A DNA stretch of 64,000 nucleotides, from contig CM043796.1 in assembly GCA_023974075.1 (NCBI GenBank), forward strand, positions 25,040,927 through 25,104,926. Reading direction: 5' to 3'. Positions 10,511-61,129 of this stretch are shown in pieces; position 1 is the first letter of the stretch; every line of letters starts with the position of its first letter. A program made the translations under genes and the position numbers. The stretch is from Chaenocephalus aceratus (lineage: Eukaryota > Chordata > Actinopteri > Perciformes > Channichthyidae). The notes beneath the pieces were generated by a model, which was not told the origin of the DNA, made no database searches, and worked only from the letters and a program-made list of their open reading frames with translations.

Positions 10511-13181
10511 ATGAGCCAACAAGCTGCGGCTCTGCAGAACTACAACAATGAACTGGTCAAGTGTAAGTGACTTATTCATCTTTTAATAACTCTAAATACT
10601 TATGTGTGGGATATACACTAGTCGTTTTTTAAACAACGTGATGCTCGTGACAGTTTTGACGTTGTGCAGAATTCGGAAATGCATCTCAGAGCAGGTTTCA
10701 CATAAATGTAAATGTCACTTTAGGTCCAAAGAACTCACTTTGTAGTTTCACACGTGTTCAGTTATCTCTTCTCCTTGAACTGTTCTTGAAGTTTCTTTGA
10801 CTGGATAGTGCTGTCCAATCTGATTAACCGTTCCAGATTATGTTCTCCAAGACCTGGAGATCAACCTTTAACCTCTTGCAAGCCCAATAGTGCAACTGAG
10901 GGCTTAAAGATATCATTTTATGACGTGGAGCAGCTTTTAAAAGGGTGTTATGGGTCGATCACCCACCTAAAACACAAACAAATGTGTTGTTAGTTGAGAA
11001 AAACTCATGGCTGAAGTAAAACGGGCTACCTGTCAGATGCTGGTTTCAAAAAACAACACACTTTCTGATTGGTTCAAATCTTGCATTGTTATGCATTGAA
11101 TATAATATGAGATATCAATAAAATATGTAATTTAACGTGATTCAAACAGGGGACATCCGTTAACTTAATGATATAAAATGGGTAAATAAAGGAAAAACAC
11201 TCAAGGTAACTCTAAAAGAAAAAGAAAACCATATTGTTGATGAACCTGCTACTATATAATAAACCATTATTCTAAAAATCTTTGTGTCATTTAGCATTAA
11301 AAACCTCGTAATCATGCAGGATGGTTTGTCACTAAGCTGATCCAGTGAGTCTCTGGTGTAATAACCCTTCTTTTGTCTCCGTCAGGTATGGAGGACCTGT
11401 GCTCCAAGCGGGAGGAGTTGAACCGTCAGATCACGCAGGAGGAGGTGGAGAAGGATCGTCTGCAGCACGACATCCGCGTCCTCACAGAGAAGCTGAGCCG
11501 AGTCAACGAGAGCCTGGCTCACAGACTCGCCGCACGCGCCAACTTCGACCAGACTATCGCAGAGACCCAGGCAGCGTACACCAAGGTGTGTGTGGGGACC
11601 AAATACTCTATCGTGGTGACTGATCTACATATGTTTCTTGTTGAGCAGCACTGAAAATACAGAAACAATCAGTATGTCAATATCTATATATTTGTTTTAA
11701 GATAGACCAAATATATTAGTTCTTTTAGCTACTTGTGTAATTGATAAGTAATAATTGACCAAAACATTGTTATAAAAGGTTGATATTCCCTTGGGTTTTA
11801 CCTTTTCTTCTAGCTCAGTCTTTAAAAAAAAAAATGACATTTGAAGTTGAAGGGAAATATGTTCTTTAAAGACGAATCGTCAGGTTTTTTTTCCCACTTC
11901 ATAGAAAACCAGTCCCCAAAGTATGCGTTTGGTTATATCAGAAATTAAATAAATACTTTCATATAGTATAATGCACATCTGTGGAGCTTGTCTTGTCGGT
12001 TTTAGAGCTGTAATGAGGATACATTGATGATTTAATCATAAACAATCATCAAATAAATGAATTTAAAGCAACAATCCCACATACTTGCTGTTTTCAGCCT
12101 TCCAAATATGGACATTTTCTGCTTATCCATGTTTCCTTTTATTGTAAATGAATATTTGGTAATTTAGCCTTAGCAAATACAATGTACTGTCAATCGGAGT
12201 CCCCCAATTTGGGAAACAATTAAAGTCTAAACATAATTCAATATAATATCTGGGGCTTCCATAGCAGGGTATATGCAGGAATCCTGAAGTCAAATGTAAA
12301 ACCTTTTAAGACCCTTTCCATACATTTGAAGACTTCATCTGCACTTGGAGTTTTAACCGGTTACCTTGGCGACACACTTTACCTCACATTGACTATATAC
12401 AGTATTGATTGTCCTTCCTCCTTATCTTCCAACCATTTGGACGCACACTTGCATTTCCCCATAACGATGTTGCTTAGCAACCGGCGTAAACGGACATTCG
12501 AGTGCTATCAAGCAGTGAGCGTGCGATGTCCTGTTCAGGTGACGTCACATCCAACGGGATGCCATCAATAAACTACACAGAATCACACTACACACCTACG
12601 CCATGACTACATTCAGGCAGACTGTGGAATACAACCTCTTTGGATAATTTATATACTTATTGAAAACCAGCTACAAAATGTAATACCTTGGAAAATGCCG
12701 TTTAACACTTTTTAATAGCCTTAATTTTCGCTAAATTGATTGATCAACTTTCAATACTTGTTAAGACCCCGCGGACACTCTGCATAGGAACCCTCACGAT
12801 GTTCACATGTTTATTGCTTACAGGCTTATACCGACTGCTGTCTTTCAGTACGCAATTATTTTTCCCGTGACGCACCATGATGTTGTCCTTGTGCAGCAGT
12901 TTCATCTCCCCACTTACTGAGGCTGAACTCCCGGCGCTCTCCCACTAATCACCGCAAAGAAACACAGAGCTGCTCTTATTAAAGAACAACAAGCAGTGCC
13001 TGGGCCCCTTCGTAATGACTTTTACAGTATGTAGCACACTACCTGTACGTATCTACAGTATATTTAATGTTCTTTCTTCCACCTATAGATCTTGGAGAGC
13101 TCCCACTCTCTCCTGAGCGTCCTGAAGCAGGAGACAGGAAACCTGAGTAAAGCCACAGAGCCTCGGAGGAAGGATCACTAA
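10511..13181 (+). CDS. ssna1: SSNA1 (nuclear autoantigen of 14 kDa)
   Basis: Coding exons are 10511-10562, 11386-11585 and 13089-13181, all with GT/AG borders and matching phases, giving 114 residues (human 119). The start [18 protein letters not shown] and the stretches [40 protein letters not shown] and [13 protein letters not shown] match the SSNA1 family throughout. The protein is nearly all alpha-helical coiled coil. Known role: it self-assembles into fibrils on microtubules, promotes their branching and stability, and sits at centrosomes, basal bodies and the midbody. A plus-strand AATAAA at 13284-13289 is the likely poly(A) signal, about 100 bp after the stop. It converges with TPRN. 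The reading frame is intact. Confidence 0.96.
10563..11385 (+). other. SSNA1 intron 1
   Basis: Bounded by a GTAAGT donor and a TCCGTCAG acceptor. A 61-codon frame at 10808-10993 is not supported by any recognisable motif. No repeat recognised. Confidence 0.7.
11586..13088 (+). other. SSNA1 intron 2
   Basis: Bounded by GTGTGT and ACCTATAG. AT-rich, with no gene; short frames such as 12326-12571 appear to be chance. Nothing else supportable. Confidence 0.7.
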
Positions 13182-13283
13182 TGGCCAGGAAAGGTCAACA
13201 AACTCTCTTTTGGACTTTTAACTTTATACTCCTCTTCGGACCCTTCATGAAACATCAAATTGATTTATTGTCGTACTTATTCT

Positions 13284-13289
13284 AATAAA
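13284..13289 (+). terminator. SSNA1 poly(A) signal
   Basis: Canonical AATAAA 103 bp after the SSNA1 stop codon. Confidence 0.7.
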
Positions 13290-13408
13290 TGTTTCTTATC
13301 ACTCCCATGACTCTTCCTTATTGGCAAAACCCAACTCACGATGAGAAGCAAATCTGTTGTTCCCCAGGAAGGAAAAGGACACGTATTTACATTTGTTTAA
13401 GTGTTCTA

Positions 13409-13414
13409 TTTATT
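13409..13414 (-). terminator. Candidate TPRN poly(A) signal
   Basis: AATAAA on the minus strand (TTTATT on plus), 120 bp from the SSNA1 poly(A) signal. It would give TPRN a 3' UTR of about 3.5 kb (13.4-16.9 kb). Nearer signals cannot be excluded. Confidence 0.4.
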
Positions 13415-16400
13415 GAGCTTTCATTTGTACAAGTATGACATCACTTTTTTGTTTTATTTGCCCAAATCGTTGACAATAATTACAGTAAGCACATCTGCTG
13501 CGATGGAGATTTACAGACGAGGGGGGAAAGTAAACGAGAAGATGGAGAAGCTTCCACCACAGAGGCGCTACAGTGTGACCACAAGCTGCTCAGAGGCAGA
13601 TAGCAAACACATGTACACTTCAGAAGTTCCAATAGTGGTCAAAAGAAAAGTCCTCGCCGGGATTATTTTAGACGATCAGTGGGGATTCCCAAAATTCACT
13701 TCCTTCAGTCCAAGGAAAGTTTTCCCACAATAAGTGGACGTCCTCGTTTGGGTGTTGGACATTGAAGGCAGCAGTCAGCACAGATGGATCCACAGGTGTG
13801 TCGTCATGTGACTGTTAGCACCCACAGCAGGTCCAAGTGAGGCCAAATTCAATTTAAAGAACCATACCAGTGTGTTTACAGAGCATGTGACCACTTTGGC
13901 TGATTGCGTTTCCTCCCTTGATTCAAGCAGCATTGGTTTCCATTCATTTCCTCGTGGTGTGAACATGTATTAGTACACTTCTGAGTTGTGGAATCCATCA
14001 ACCAGAACATCAAGTCTGCATTGAGTTTTGACAGTTACACTTAGGTGAGCCTACATTATGCTAATGAATGATAGTAATAGTTTAAGGGCAGGATATTGAA
14101 CGTTAACATCATTTTGTGAGGGATTGGATATGTCTTTGGCGTTGAGCAAAGAGAACAGAATGCTTTTTCAGATTCCTCATCTTGTTTCAAGATCATTTGT
14201 TATTCTTACATGACCAAGGGCGAAACAAAATGGAGAACATTCTTGATGAATGGAATAAATGGAAGCCACGTTTCACAACAGCGAAACTATATCAAACACT
14301 TTTTTCAAACTCAAAAAACTTGAGTTTGAAACCTTGCTTTTAAAAACATTTGCCTAAAAACAGTCCTCGCACAAAGACAATGAGACAATGCTCACCGTCA
14401 CAAGTTAAGAGACAGTTGTTTGAGGCAGTGGCCGTTTCTCAATCGCGGAGGATTGCTTGCTTGGTAGCACATGTCTTCCGAGTCACTTCCTTCAGAAGCT
14501 AGGCAAGAATCCTTCCTGGCATTCGGAAAATGAAGAGTGGAACAGGCTAGCAAGTGTGCAGGTGTGCGTCATATCATATATGAGAGGCCCCGCCTTACAT
14601 TTTCCACCACAGATGTGGGGAAAATTGGTCCGTGCGCAAAGCATTGTGGGGATTTGAAGGACGTGAAGTCTACCCATGTGCAGCCTCGAAATTACCCCAA
14701 ACCAAGGACGCGGCCTCGGTGGAATTCCAAGTATGCTGGAGATTGGAACAGTCCTTCGGCGGCACTCGATGACATAGTATCCTTGAAATATTGGCTTGGA
14801 AGCCAAAATCCTCGCGATGAGAAACGGCCAGTGTCTTTAATCTGACGTTTTGATATAGTCACCTTTTGTTGAACACGGCCCGTTTACTTTAATTCATTAA
14901 GATCTTCTCACCTTTTGGACTTTTTGTCATCAAGAATTCAATTTTAAACAAGTTGATATTTTTGTTGGTCATTATGGGGGTATACTTTTAAGCTTCTAGT
15001 AGATTTTCATACCGTACACAAATGGAAATCAATGGACACCTTTTTCGGTTAAGAAATACATTTCAAACTCTTAAACCACAGTGCACGGTTTGCTCAATAG
15101 TAAAGTATATGGGATTTGTAATAAAATGGGCTAAAACTTGCAAAATCACTGGTATGGTCTTTGAATGATCAGCTCAACTGAACAAAAAACAGATTTTAGG
15201 CCAAACATGAGGCCCCTCATCTGTGTGGATCGCTACAGTTTGTGGTCCGAGAGACAAGGACGACAATCATAAGACTTGATGTTGCAAGGCTGCCGCAAAC
15301 AGAGTAAAACGAGTGGTCATGGCATTCATCGGCAGTGCATTCATCGCATCCAATTGAAGAGTTATATTTCAATTCTATTCTAAAAATGTTTTCTGCCTTA
15401 CCCATGTACTGTATCTCAACATACAATCACTGGGTGCAGAATAACAGGTGTAAAAAAGTGGCTTTTGTTTGGAAACAAAACTCTTCAACTAGACTTCTTT
15501 TAAGTGCACATATCCTCTGTCGCCTTCTCATGAGGTGCAAAACAAGGCTAAAAGCAAGACAGTGCAAAGACATTAAACATCCAAGACTCCAGACAGAAAC
15601 AGAGAATTCCTACAATTCCTCAGACAAAGACGAAACGTCTCCTAACAGCACAAACCTTCGAGGACTGAACAAATGTCATCTGATTGGAGAAATGAAAGAA
15701 AAAGGACGAGAGTAAGAAATAAATCTTATGAAAACTGTACAACAATACTGGCCGAGGGACGGGAGCAGAACGAATGTGAGGCCGTTACGGCGACACTTTA
15801 ATCACTTGGCATTATGCGTTAAAAAAATCTGGAAACATGGTGCATTCTTATATATAAAAAACAATCTTAATTAAAAAAAAAATCATTTCATATCCTTTCA
15901 AAAAACACACTCGCTCTCACAAACATGCCATATTATGAATGATCATAAGGACCGATTTCTTCCTCCGTGGAATGTGAAAGTACATGAGGTCCGACTGGAA
16001 AACAAGAAAAAAAACGTCCGTCCGCACCGGCAGATATCTTTACAAAAGTGGTTTTGTACATGAGCAGGTCTCTGACATGCAAACTTCAACTGTAAGCGGG
16101 GAATAAATACACGAGAAGCCAGGATAAAAAGTTGGCCAACAGCTTTTTTTAAACGGGACGCAGACACCTTGATATACGGAAACACTCTACAGTATGATGA
16201 TCTTCATTTCGTCACCGGACGTACCGACATTATTGGCCAAGGTCACTTTTTTCAAGCGTGTAATCGTGGGGTGCATAATTCCCGAATGGGGGAAAATGTG
16301 TTGAAGTTTGCTTGCTGTTAAGACTCTTCTGCTGCAGCTTCAATACAGCATAGTTTGCCAGAAGACATACAAAAACTAAAAAGGCATACGGAAGCTTTAC

Positions 16401-16945
16401 AGTACAACCAAGCTTGTTGGCTGAAATCAACACATGCAGGTACAAAAACAAAATAATTGTGGCACCCTTTTGCAATTTTTTGTGTGTTTTTGTGTGTTTG
16501 AGTGTGCCGGCGATCCTACACAAGCAGACGCGTCCTCCACGTCCTAAATGACATGTTTCCATGCTAACACTGTTCCCGTGGGGACACCTACATGTGGGCA
16601 CTGGCGGCCTCCTGTTCTCTGTAAGGAGTTTGGTCCCTTGCTTTTAAGCTCCTTTAAGCAGGGGGGGGGGGGAGAGGCCAGTCTAGATAGATTTCAAGCA
16701 ATTTTGTGAGGGACGACGAGGACAGATCAACCGTCCGGGATCGCAGGGTAAAGACAGTCCAGCTGCTTTGTTTTTTCAATGTGTTTGGTCAGGAGGAAGG
16801 TGGGAATCGAAACCTGGGCAGATGTGGCGGTTCCGCGGCAGGAAATCAGCCCAAAAACAGAATAACGAAATACTGTGTTGCCTGTGAGATCAGGACGATG
16901 TGCTTAGAGGCTGGTCCCACAGCTGTGATGCTACTGGACAGCTGA
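13415..16945 (-). other. Probable TPRN 3' UTR
   Basis: The stretch lies between the taperin stop codon and the last minus-strand AATAAA before SSNA1. It contains no supportable gene. It includes a 400-bp MITE (14430-14829) and a G-run near 16660. UTR status is inferred from gene geometry, not from transcripts. Confidence 0.4.
14430..14829. mobile_element. 400-bp MITE with GGCCGTTTCTC inverted ends
   Basis: The left end GGCCGTTTCTCAATCGCG and the right end (reverse complement) GGCCGTTTCTCATCGCG are inverted repeats differing by one base, flanked by an AGT direct repeat (14427-14429 and 14830-14832). The interior has no convincing ORF. It falls in the probable 3' UTR of TPRN. Superfamily not assigned. 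Confidence 0.65.
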
Positions 16946-45068
<28,123 letters not shown>

Positions 45069-45420
45069 TGCGGAGTAAGGGGGGAGACGAAGAGGAGAGA
45101 GGCAGGCTCTGAGGAGGTTTTGCCGCGGTCCGGTGCGGCTACAAAACCTGTATCCGGCTCTGACTGTACCTGCACCACCTTTCACCGCACACTCACACAC
45201 ATCCCTACCGTCTGTTATTTCTCCCCTCTCCCTCTGCTTTTTCACTCACTCTCCTCTCTCCACACAGCCCCTGAACGCGGCCCCGCCCATCTGCAGAAGC
45301 ACGAGCGGCTTCGGCAGTCCCATCCGCTTCCTGATTGGTCGTTATTGCTGAGGGACACGCCCCTCCCTCTCCATATACAGCTCCGTGCAGAACGTCACAC
45401 GTTGACGTAACCACTCCCGT
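45069..45420 (-). promoter_or_regulatory. TPRN promoter / 5' UTR region
   Basis: This GC-rich, CpG-containing region lies directly upstream of the TPRN ATG and includes CCGCCC-type boxes and CCAATCA-type motifs (GATTGG near 45335). It contrasts with the AT-rich DNA beyond 45500. Start site not determined. Confidence 0.45.
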
Positions 45421-46867
45421 TTCTATTGTTGACTGGGCAAGGAAGGCCTGTCAATCAGAAATGCTGCGTTCAGGTTCAATCCGCCACTCCCTTTTTTGTG
45501 TTACTATATTTGTGCTATCACTATGTCATGTGTCGTTTATTGAGGGATTACATATAGATTGGTCGTCAATTGTGTGTATTACTCATACTCATTCATTAAA
45601 GGTTTAATTTTTAGTGAGTACTAGTTGTTTGATTACAATCCTCACAACGCCGTTCATTCACCTAGCACATTGGAAACGTAGCCTACTAAATAGTATTACT
45701 CCTAAAAATCTGTATCCAGTTTGTGGTTGTCCTATGACCACTGAATTGTGACCTTTCGTGATTCCTCCTCTTTTTTTTCCTAATCTATGATATCCCCAAA
45801 ATGTTCCAAATGCATTGGGATATGTTGGTAATTGTAGAGTGTTCCCTATATAGTAGCCAGTATTGTAGTTTAGGTATCCTATAGCTAACAATTGTTATTC
45901 GGCTGTGATAAATTGGGAGTATCCAGTGTAGGGTGGTGGCTGACGATTGTTCAGTCAGCATTGCTGGTGATGCCACCTGTCGATAATCCGGCTGCAGTAA
46001 ACACATGAGCTGAGAGGTAGCACATGAATCAGCACTTAGAGGTCTATTATTGGGAACTACAAGCGATCACTGTCCTTCATCAAACATTTATCACCGAGCC
46101 ATAATTAACAACAGCAAGACGGGGGGAGAACTTAATCAAATGCATAAAAGAAATAGGTAAACATTTACCTTTGTCTGCTCCTCCAATTTGTTTTACAGAA
46201 AACCAAGGAGAACGTTTAAAGGTGCATCAAATGGGGTTTAATTATATCACACTGATACACGTGTTTACCTTATTAGCACTGCATTTGGAACAAAGCTCAG
46301 GAATTGAAATAAACGCGTTATTCGTCCCCAATGCTGTTTAAAGACATTGGTATTTAATTTGGTTTAAACCTGAAAGCACTTTTTACTTTATTTGTAGTAT
46401 TTATTCTTATAAATGTAATTGGCTTTCAATATTTCATATGTATTTATATCACTTGCATTGGTTATGCTGATATTGTTTACCTTAATATCTTTTGCACATT
46501 TCCTTTGTCTTTAAAAAATAAAACACATACATGTGTCTGAATAGGATATTTCCTTTGGGCTGTAACGTAACAGTTTGAATCTGTATATTACATTGGCAAG
46601 ACATTCCAATCCACTGATCTGAAGTATTAAACCTATCACTCAAATGTCTACAAGCAAATACAATGCTGATTATATTTGACAGAACCAAGATAGAAGTATG
46701 GCATATGCAGTGATGTATTAAGAGGAAATACTTATATAAAAGGCAAATACAACCTCTTTTTTTAAGTATGCTTTAATAAAACAGTATTTGTTATAAATGC
46801 CGCAGTGGCGCCCCCTGGTGGACAGGTGGAACATCCTAATTGGAACACATTGGATAAATGTTGATGG
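45421..46867. other. Intergenic TPRN-TMEM203
   Basis: AT-rich, with only short motif-less frames. The one notable element is the CTCF-like site at 46807-46821. No gene or clear repeat seen. Confidence 0.6.
46807..46821 (-). promoter_or_regulatory. Strong CTCF-like motif
   Basis: Read on the minus strand, CCACCAGGGGGCGCC matches the vertebrate CTCF core consensus completely. It lies about 50 bp past the probable TMEM203 poly(A) signal, between TMEM203 and the TPRN promoter. Confidence 0.55.
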
Positions 46868-46873
46868 TTTATT
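46868..46873 (-). terminator. Candidate TMEM203 poly(A) signal
   Basis: AATAAA on the minus strand, about 1.26 kb beyond the TMEM203 stop. Shorter 3' ends are possible. Confidence 0.35.
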
Positions 46874-48128
46874 TACATGTATATACAGAAGACAATAAAA
46901 GGTGCAATAACAAGAACATAAATAAGATTTGGTGAATTTCCTTCAAAAATCAACATGTACATATGACACAATATTTCACATAGGGAATTACTTTTAAAAT
47001 GAGGCCTTGAACACATGCAGTACATACAACCAGCAGGATCGAACTCACATCACATACATTACATATAGTACAAATAAACAGCAATATTCAGGGAAGACGT
47101 GTGCACACAGTGGACTTCTTGTGGAAATCACATTCAGTTCTTGTACAATGAGACTGACAACAAGCTTCAGAAGCAGCTTCCTGCCTTTCAGACCATTCCC
47201 ACTGATGGAAGTGACACGCTAGGCAACTCTGGGGTGGGACTCCCTATAAACAGGCCACAAAGTGAGACGCATGATAATAAACCAAATTTAGCTGGCAAGC
47301 AATTTCTTCTTGTGGGTGAAAAAGCAAAACAGCTGTCGCAACTCCTTGAGCTCTGTTACCCATCACAGGTGCCCAAAAGGGGCCCGGGGCATTACAGCCT
47401 TTCGGTTCTTAGATGTTTATTACATTTACATGTGTTGTGTGCACATGTGCATTAAAACATATCTATGGTATATATTTTCCTTATGGCTCATTGTCTATCA
47501 TTGATTGCGCAATGTAAAAGGCACAGCATGTCCCAAATACACATTTACTACTATAGGACCCCTTTGTATCCGTACAAGTATCAAAAATGCAAAGTCAGAT
47601 TTGACCCTGATGAAAAAAGGACTGACGTACAATATTTTACTTCCATTCAGTCTTCAGAATCAACTAAAGGTTCCCTAAAGGAATTGTTACTTTTAAGTAT
47701 GTTTACATGGCCGAAATAATTATTCATTTATTTAAATTCACCAAGTTTTAGTATGAGGCTTTGTTCGACACCAGGATTACAGAAAAGCTATTGACCCGAT
47801 TTTTTCAAAACCAAGGGACGGATCTTTTTTCTTTTCACTTATGGCAACGGCTTTTTTTTTTTGTTGATTACCATGGTGCAGCTGCAACAGCTTTCACTTT
47901 TCACTTATGCTAGTAAGATGTTTTGCTCATGTTTAAGCAATTAGGAGCACACATGTAATAAAACTGTATTTTGGACCCGTTTTGGGATTGTTTTTTATAG
48001 GAGAAAATAAAGATAGCGATGAGCCAAAAGCAAAAAGACACCATTGTAATGCTTAAATCTCTAATGGCAGAAAAAGATTGCTCTCTCTTCCCGTTTGGTT
48101 GTTGATGTGAACCACTAATTGCTTCTCT

Positions 48129-48545
48129 TCAGTTGACGCGGCACGCTCGAATCATCAGCAGCTGCAGCAGGATGAACAGCGGCGAGACGATGAGGCCGAA
48201 CCACAGGTCTCTGGCCTGCTCCTGCTCCGCCAGCTTCTGACAGAGCAGCACCTCGCACACCAGCTTCAGGCTGAGCACCGTCAGCACCCAGAGGAGCCGC
48301 AGCACTGCCAGGCGCTTCTCGTTCTCCTGGTAAAGACGGATGGACACAATGGCCGTGAAGTAGGTGCTGAGGCCGTCGGCGGCGAACAGCGGGACGAACA
48401 CAAGCCACCAGCTCAGCGAGGGAGTGAACATGTCAAATCGCAGAGCAACCAGCATGCTGAATACCAGCAGAGCTAGCAGGTGGAGGAAGAGTTCAAAGGT
48501 GGCAAAGCCCAGCCACTGGACCAGTTCCCTCAGGGAGAACAGCAT
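48129..48545 (-). CDS. tmem203: TMEM203, single coding exon
   Basis: An intact 138-residue frame (human 136), stop at 48129. The ATG at 48545 is chosen because MLFSLRELVQWLGFATFE is the conserved family start; an in-frame ATG eight codons upstream adds only unconserved residues. Conserved stretches include FAADGLSTYF, EKRLAVLRL and the C-terminal SPLFILLQLLMIRACRVN. Four membrane segments are expected at about residues 11-35, 45-70, 81-103 and 113-132. Known role: an ER membrane protein affecting calcium stores and interacting with STING; needed for male fertility in mice. A probable noncoding first exon ends at 49244 (AAG|GTAAAG) and joins an acceptor CTGCAG at 48768, giving a head-to-head arrangement with ALAD. 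Confidence 0.96.
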   Translation of the reverse strand: MLFSLRELVQWLGFATFELFLHLLALLVFSMLVALRFDMFTPSLSWWLVFVPLFAADGLSTYFTAIVSIRLYQENEKRLAVLRLLWVLTVLSLKLVCEVLLCQKLAEQEQARDLWFGLIVSPLFILLQLLMIRACRVN

Positions 48546-49243
48546 GGCTGAGGACAGAAGGGTCTTCAACCAGGGACGGACTGACTGAGGACGGCCGAGT
48601 CACGCACTAGGCAGCCCTGGTTAGGGGCCAGATATTCCAGAGTTAGGGTGGAGGTCAGAAGTCACTGCTTATGCCTGGAAATGGAGAGGTGCTGCAGAGA
48701 TGACCCACTTCACTCTTAGCTACATCTTCAAATCCAAAACTGAGGAGGATGATGATCTGGGAGGTGTCTGCAGAAGGTCCTCTGGAAACCCTTCCTTATG
48801 TAAAATGAAGAACACATAACATTAGAAAATCGGGTAGTGTGTCACATCTCAAAGAAAGAATGAATCAAAAACACCCCGCATTGTCTGTAACGTAGTGTAG
48901 ACAGGGCCCATGTCACATCTTACTGAATTAGTAAACAGCTAGTGAAGATAGGCAGTGATTAACACCTTTCTCCCTTATGTCATCACATTGTCAGCTCAAT
49001 TTTCAGAAGGACTAACCTCACGTAGAAACCAATTGACTATCTGAATTAGAAATGATACATTAACATTACATATTAGCGTTACAGATCGAGCTACTGTGCA
49101 TCGATGATACAGCCAGTAGCCGACCCTTTCACTACAATGCTAGCTAACGACAGTCAGAGATGATACAGTCCATGTTATTACCAGCACAACACACATAAAG
49201 CCTGATACAACATCTGTTTCATTGTGACCACACTTTACTTTAC

Positions 49244-49400
49244 CTTAATAACAGTCGGAAGTGTTTTCCTCCATCCAGCTGAAAGCGAAATTGTTTAGTA
49301 CATAAGGCTAACAAACGGCTACTATCGTAGCTTCTTCGCTTGTCTCGCCTACTGAGAAAACATCGCGAGAAGAGAAACTCGGATTGTACGGTGGCCGGAA
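49244..49400 (-). other. Probable noncoding first exon of TMEM203
   Basis: A minus-strand donor TTAAG|GTAAAG at 49244/49243 and an acceptor TTCTGCAG before 48767 would join this segment to the coding exon. The 5' limit is a guess. Inferred from splice signals only. Confidence 0.4.
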
Positions 49401-49640
49401 GGGACGGATTTTGGTTTATGAGCAAATATTTGCAATATCACCCCTTATTTTACAGCGTTATGTGAGTATAACAAGTAGAAATTCCATCTGTTTTTTGGGG
49501 GGGATAATAATAGATATAAAACAAATGTAAATATATCAATGTTGGTTGGTTTCTTTATATTAGGCTCAATATATAGATACATCTCCGGTCTCTAGGTGGC
49601 AGTAGTGAGGTGACACTTCAACCGCAAACAAGTCGGGTCA
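49401..49640. promoter_or_regulatory. Shared TMEM203/ALAD promoter region
   Basis: Lies between the candidate first exons of two divergent genes. Visible motifs are an ETS-type GGCCGGAAGG at about 49390-49400, a CATCGCGAGA stretch just left of it, and a CTCF-like CTCTAGGTGGCAGTAG at 49590-49605. Start sites are not determined. Confidence 0.4.
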
Positions 49641-49700
49641 AAACCGAAGAAGAAACACTGTTCGTGTGAAAAAGTGTGGAGGAGTCATTCTGATTCACAG

Positions 49701-50397
49701 GTAATTACAATGTCTTAATGTTGTATTTCTGTCGTTTTTATTTATATGTGTGTATTGTAGTATTACATATTGAATACATACGTTGCTCTGGGTTATTGCT
49801 TTAACACCCTCCGTACATTGCAATGTTATTTTCCCGACCAAGGTGACAAATGAAATGTTGTAAAAGTAACTCAACCTGTTCTGGTTAAAAAGCACACGAG
49901 CACACTGGCGGTGAAAATGTTAAAATAACACCCATTAAAGTTAAATGGCAATTACACAACCGTCATTACTGTTGTGTTTCATGCTAAAAAAAAAGTAAAC
50001 TGCTCCTTAAGAATAATGTTTTTCATCTTAAAATTACAGTTTGCCATGTAAATCTATCACTTTGCTCGGGAAGATAATCGTTATTGTGAATTAAAGCATT
50101 GCTGAAAAGTTAAGACAAAGCATGTGCATGGAGAACAAAGTGCTAAACATTGCCTTTGGGACTAAAAGCTTTCTATTTAATATCATTTGAAAACCTGCAG
50201 CCTGCTTTGTGTGCAGTGAGGTGGGTCTAAGCTGGGGTTTAGAGAAGCAGCATCACGCATGCCTGCTCACATTTAACGGTGAATTAGTTGTGTTGAAGCA
50301 AAAGAGTGTGCGAGTGGTATTCTGACTGATGTCCAAACAGGACCTGTTCCCTGTTCCCACGTTCTGTGTTGTTTCACTAATAATCCCTCTGTCTCAG
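49701..50397 (+). other. ALAD 5' UTR intron
   Basis: Bounded by a CACAG|GTAATT donor and a GTCTCAG acceptor. No repeat or gene recognised. Confidence 0.5.
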
Positions 50398-50404
50398 GGT
50401 AAAC

Positions 50405-60694
<10,290 letters not shown>

Positions 60695-61108
60695 AGAACG
60701 ACGATCTGAGAGCAAATACTGGATGGACATAGAGACCGACCAACACACCTTTTAAACATATCAAAGTGAAAACTCAATCAAGCACAGAGCTAAGCCAAAT
60801 CAAGTGGATGAAATGTATGCGAACATGTTAGGCCTGTTTGTCTTTTCGGTTTAGCATTGATATTTAAATATCAGTCTGCACGTGTTCACCTGTGTGACTT
60901 GTGTCTTTCATGTCTGTTAAAGCTTTTAAAGGGCTGAACACTGAGAATGTAAAAGCAGTGTTTCCTAGCAGGAACTGTCTCATGTGTGTGAGTGTGATCA
61001 GCATTCAATCAAGTCATTTCTTAACTAATGTGATTATGGAGGTACTTGTATGACTCCTGAGCAATAATCTGACATGTTGCCTCCGTTCAAGCACTCTCCT
61101 AACGAGAG
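60695..61108 (+). other. ALAD 3' UTR
   Basis: Stop codon to the first good AATAAA. No other feature seen. Confidence 0.6.
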
Positions 61109-61114
61109 AATAAA
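61109..61114 (+). terminator. ALAD poly(A) signal
   Basis: AATAAA 415 bp after the ALAD stop. Confidence 0.65.
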
Positions 61115-61129
61115 ATCATTCAGAGCTAC

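Noticed and set aside
13401..13733. 110-codon plus-strand frame next to SSNA1
   Set aside because: Lies after the SSNA1 poly(A) signal in the probable TPRN 3' UTR; composition looks random and no family is recognised.
48115..48588. Other frames over TMEM203 (97 codons minus, 74 codons plus)
   Set aside because: Overlapping shadows of the conserved TMEM203 frame.
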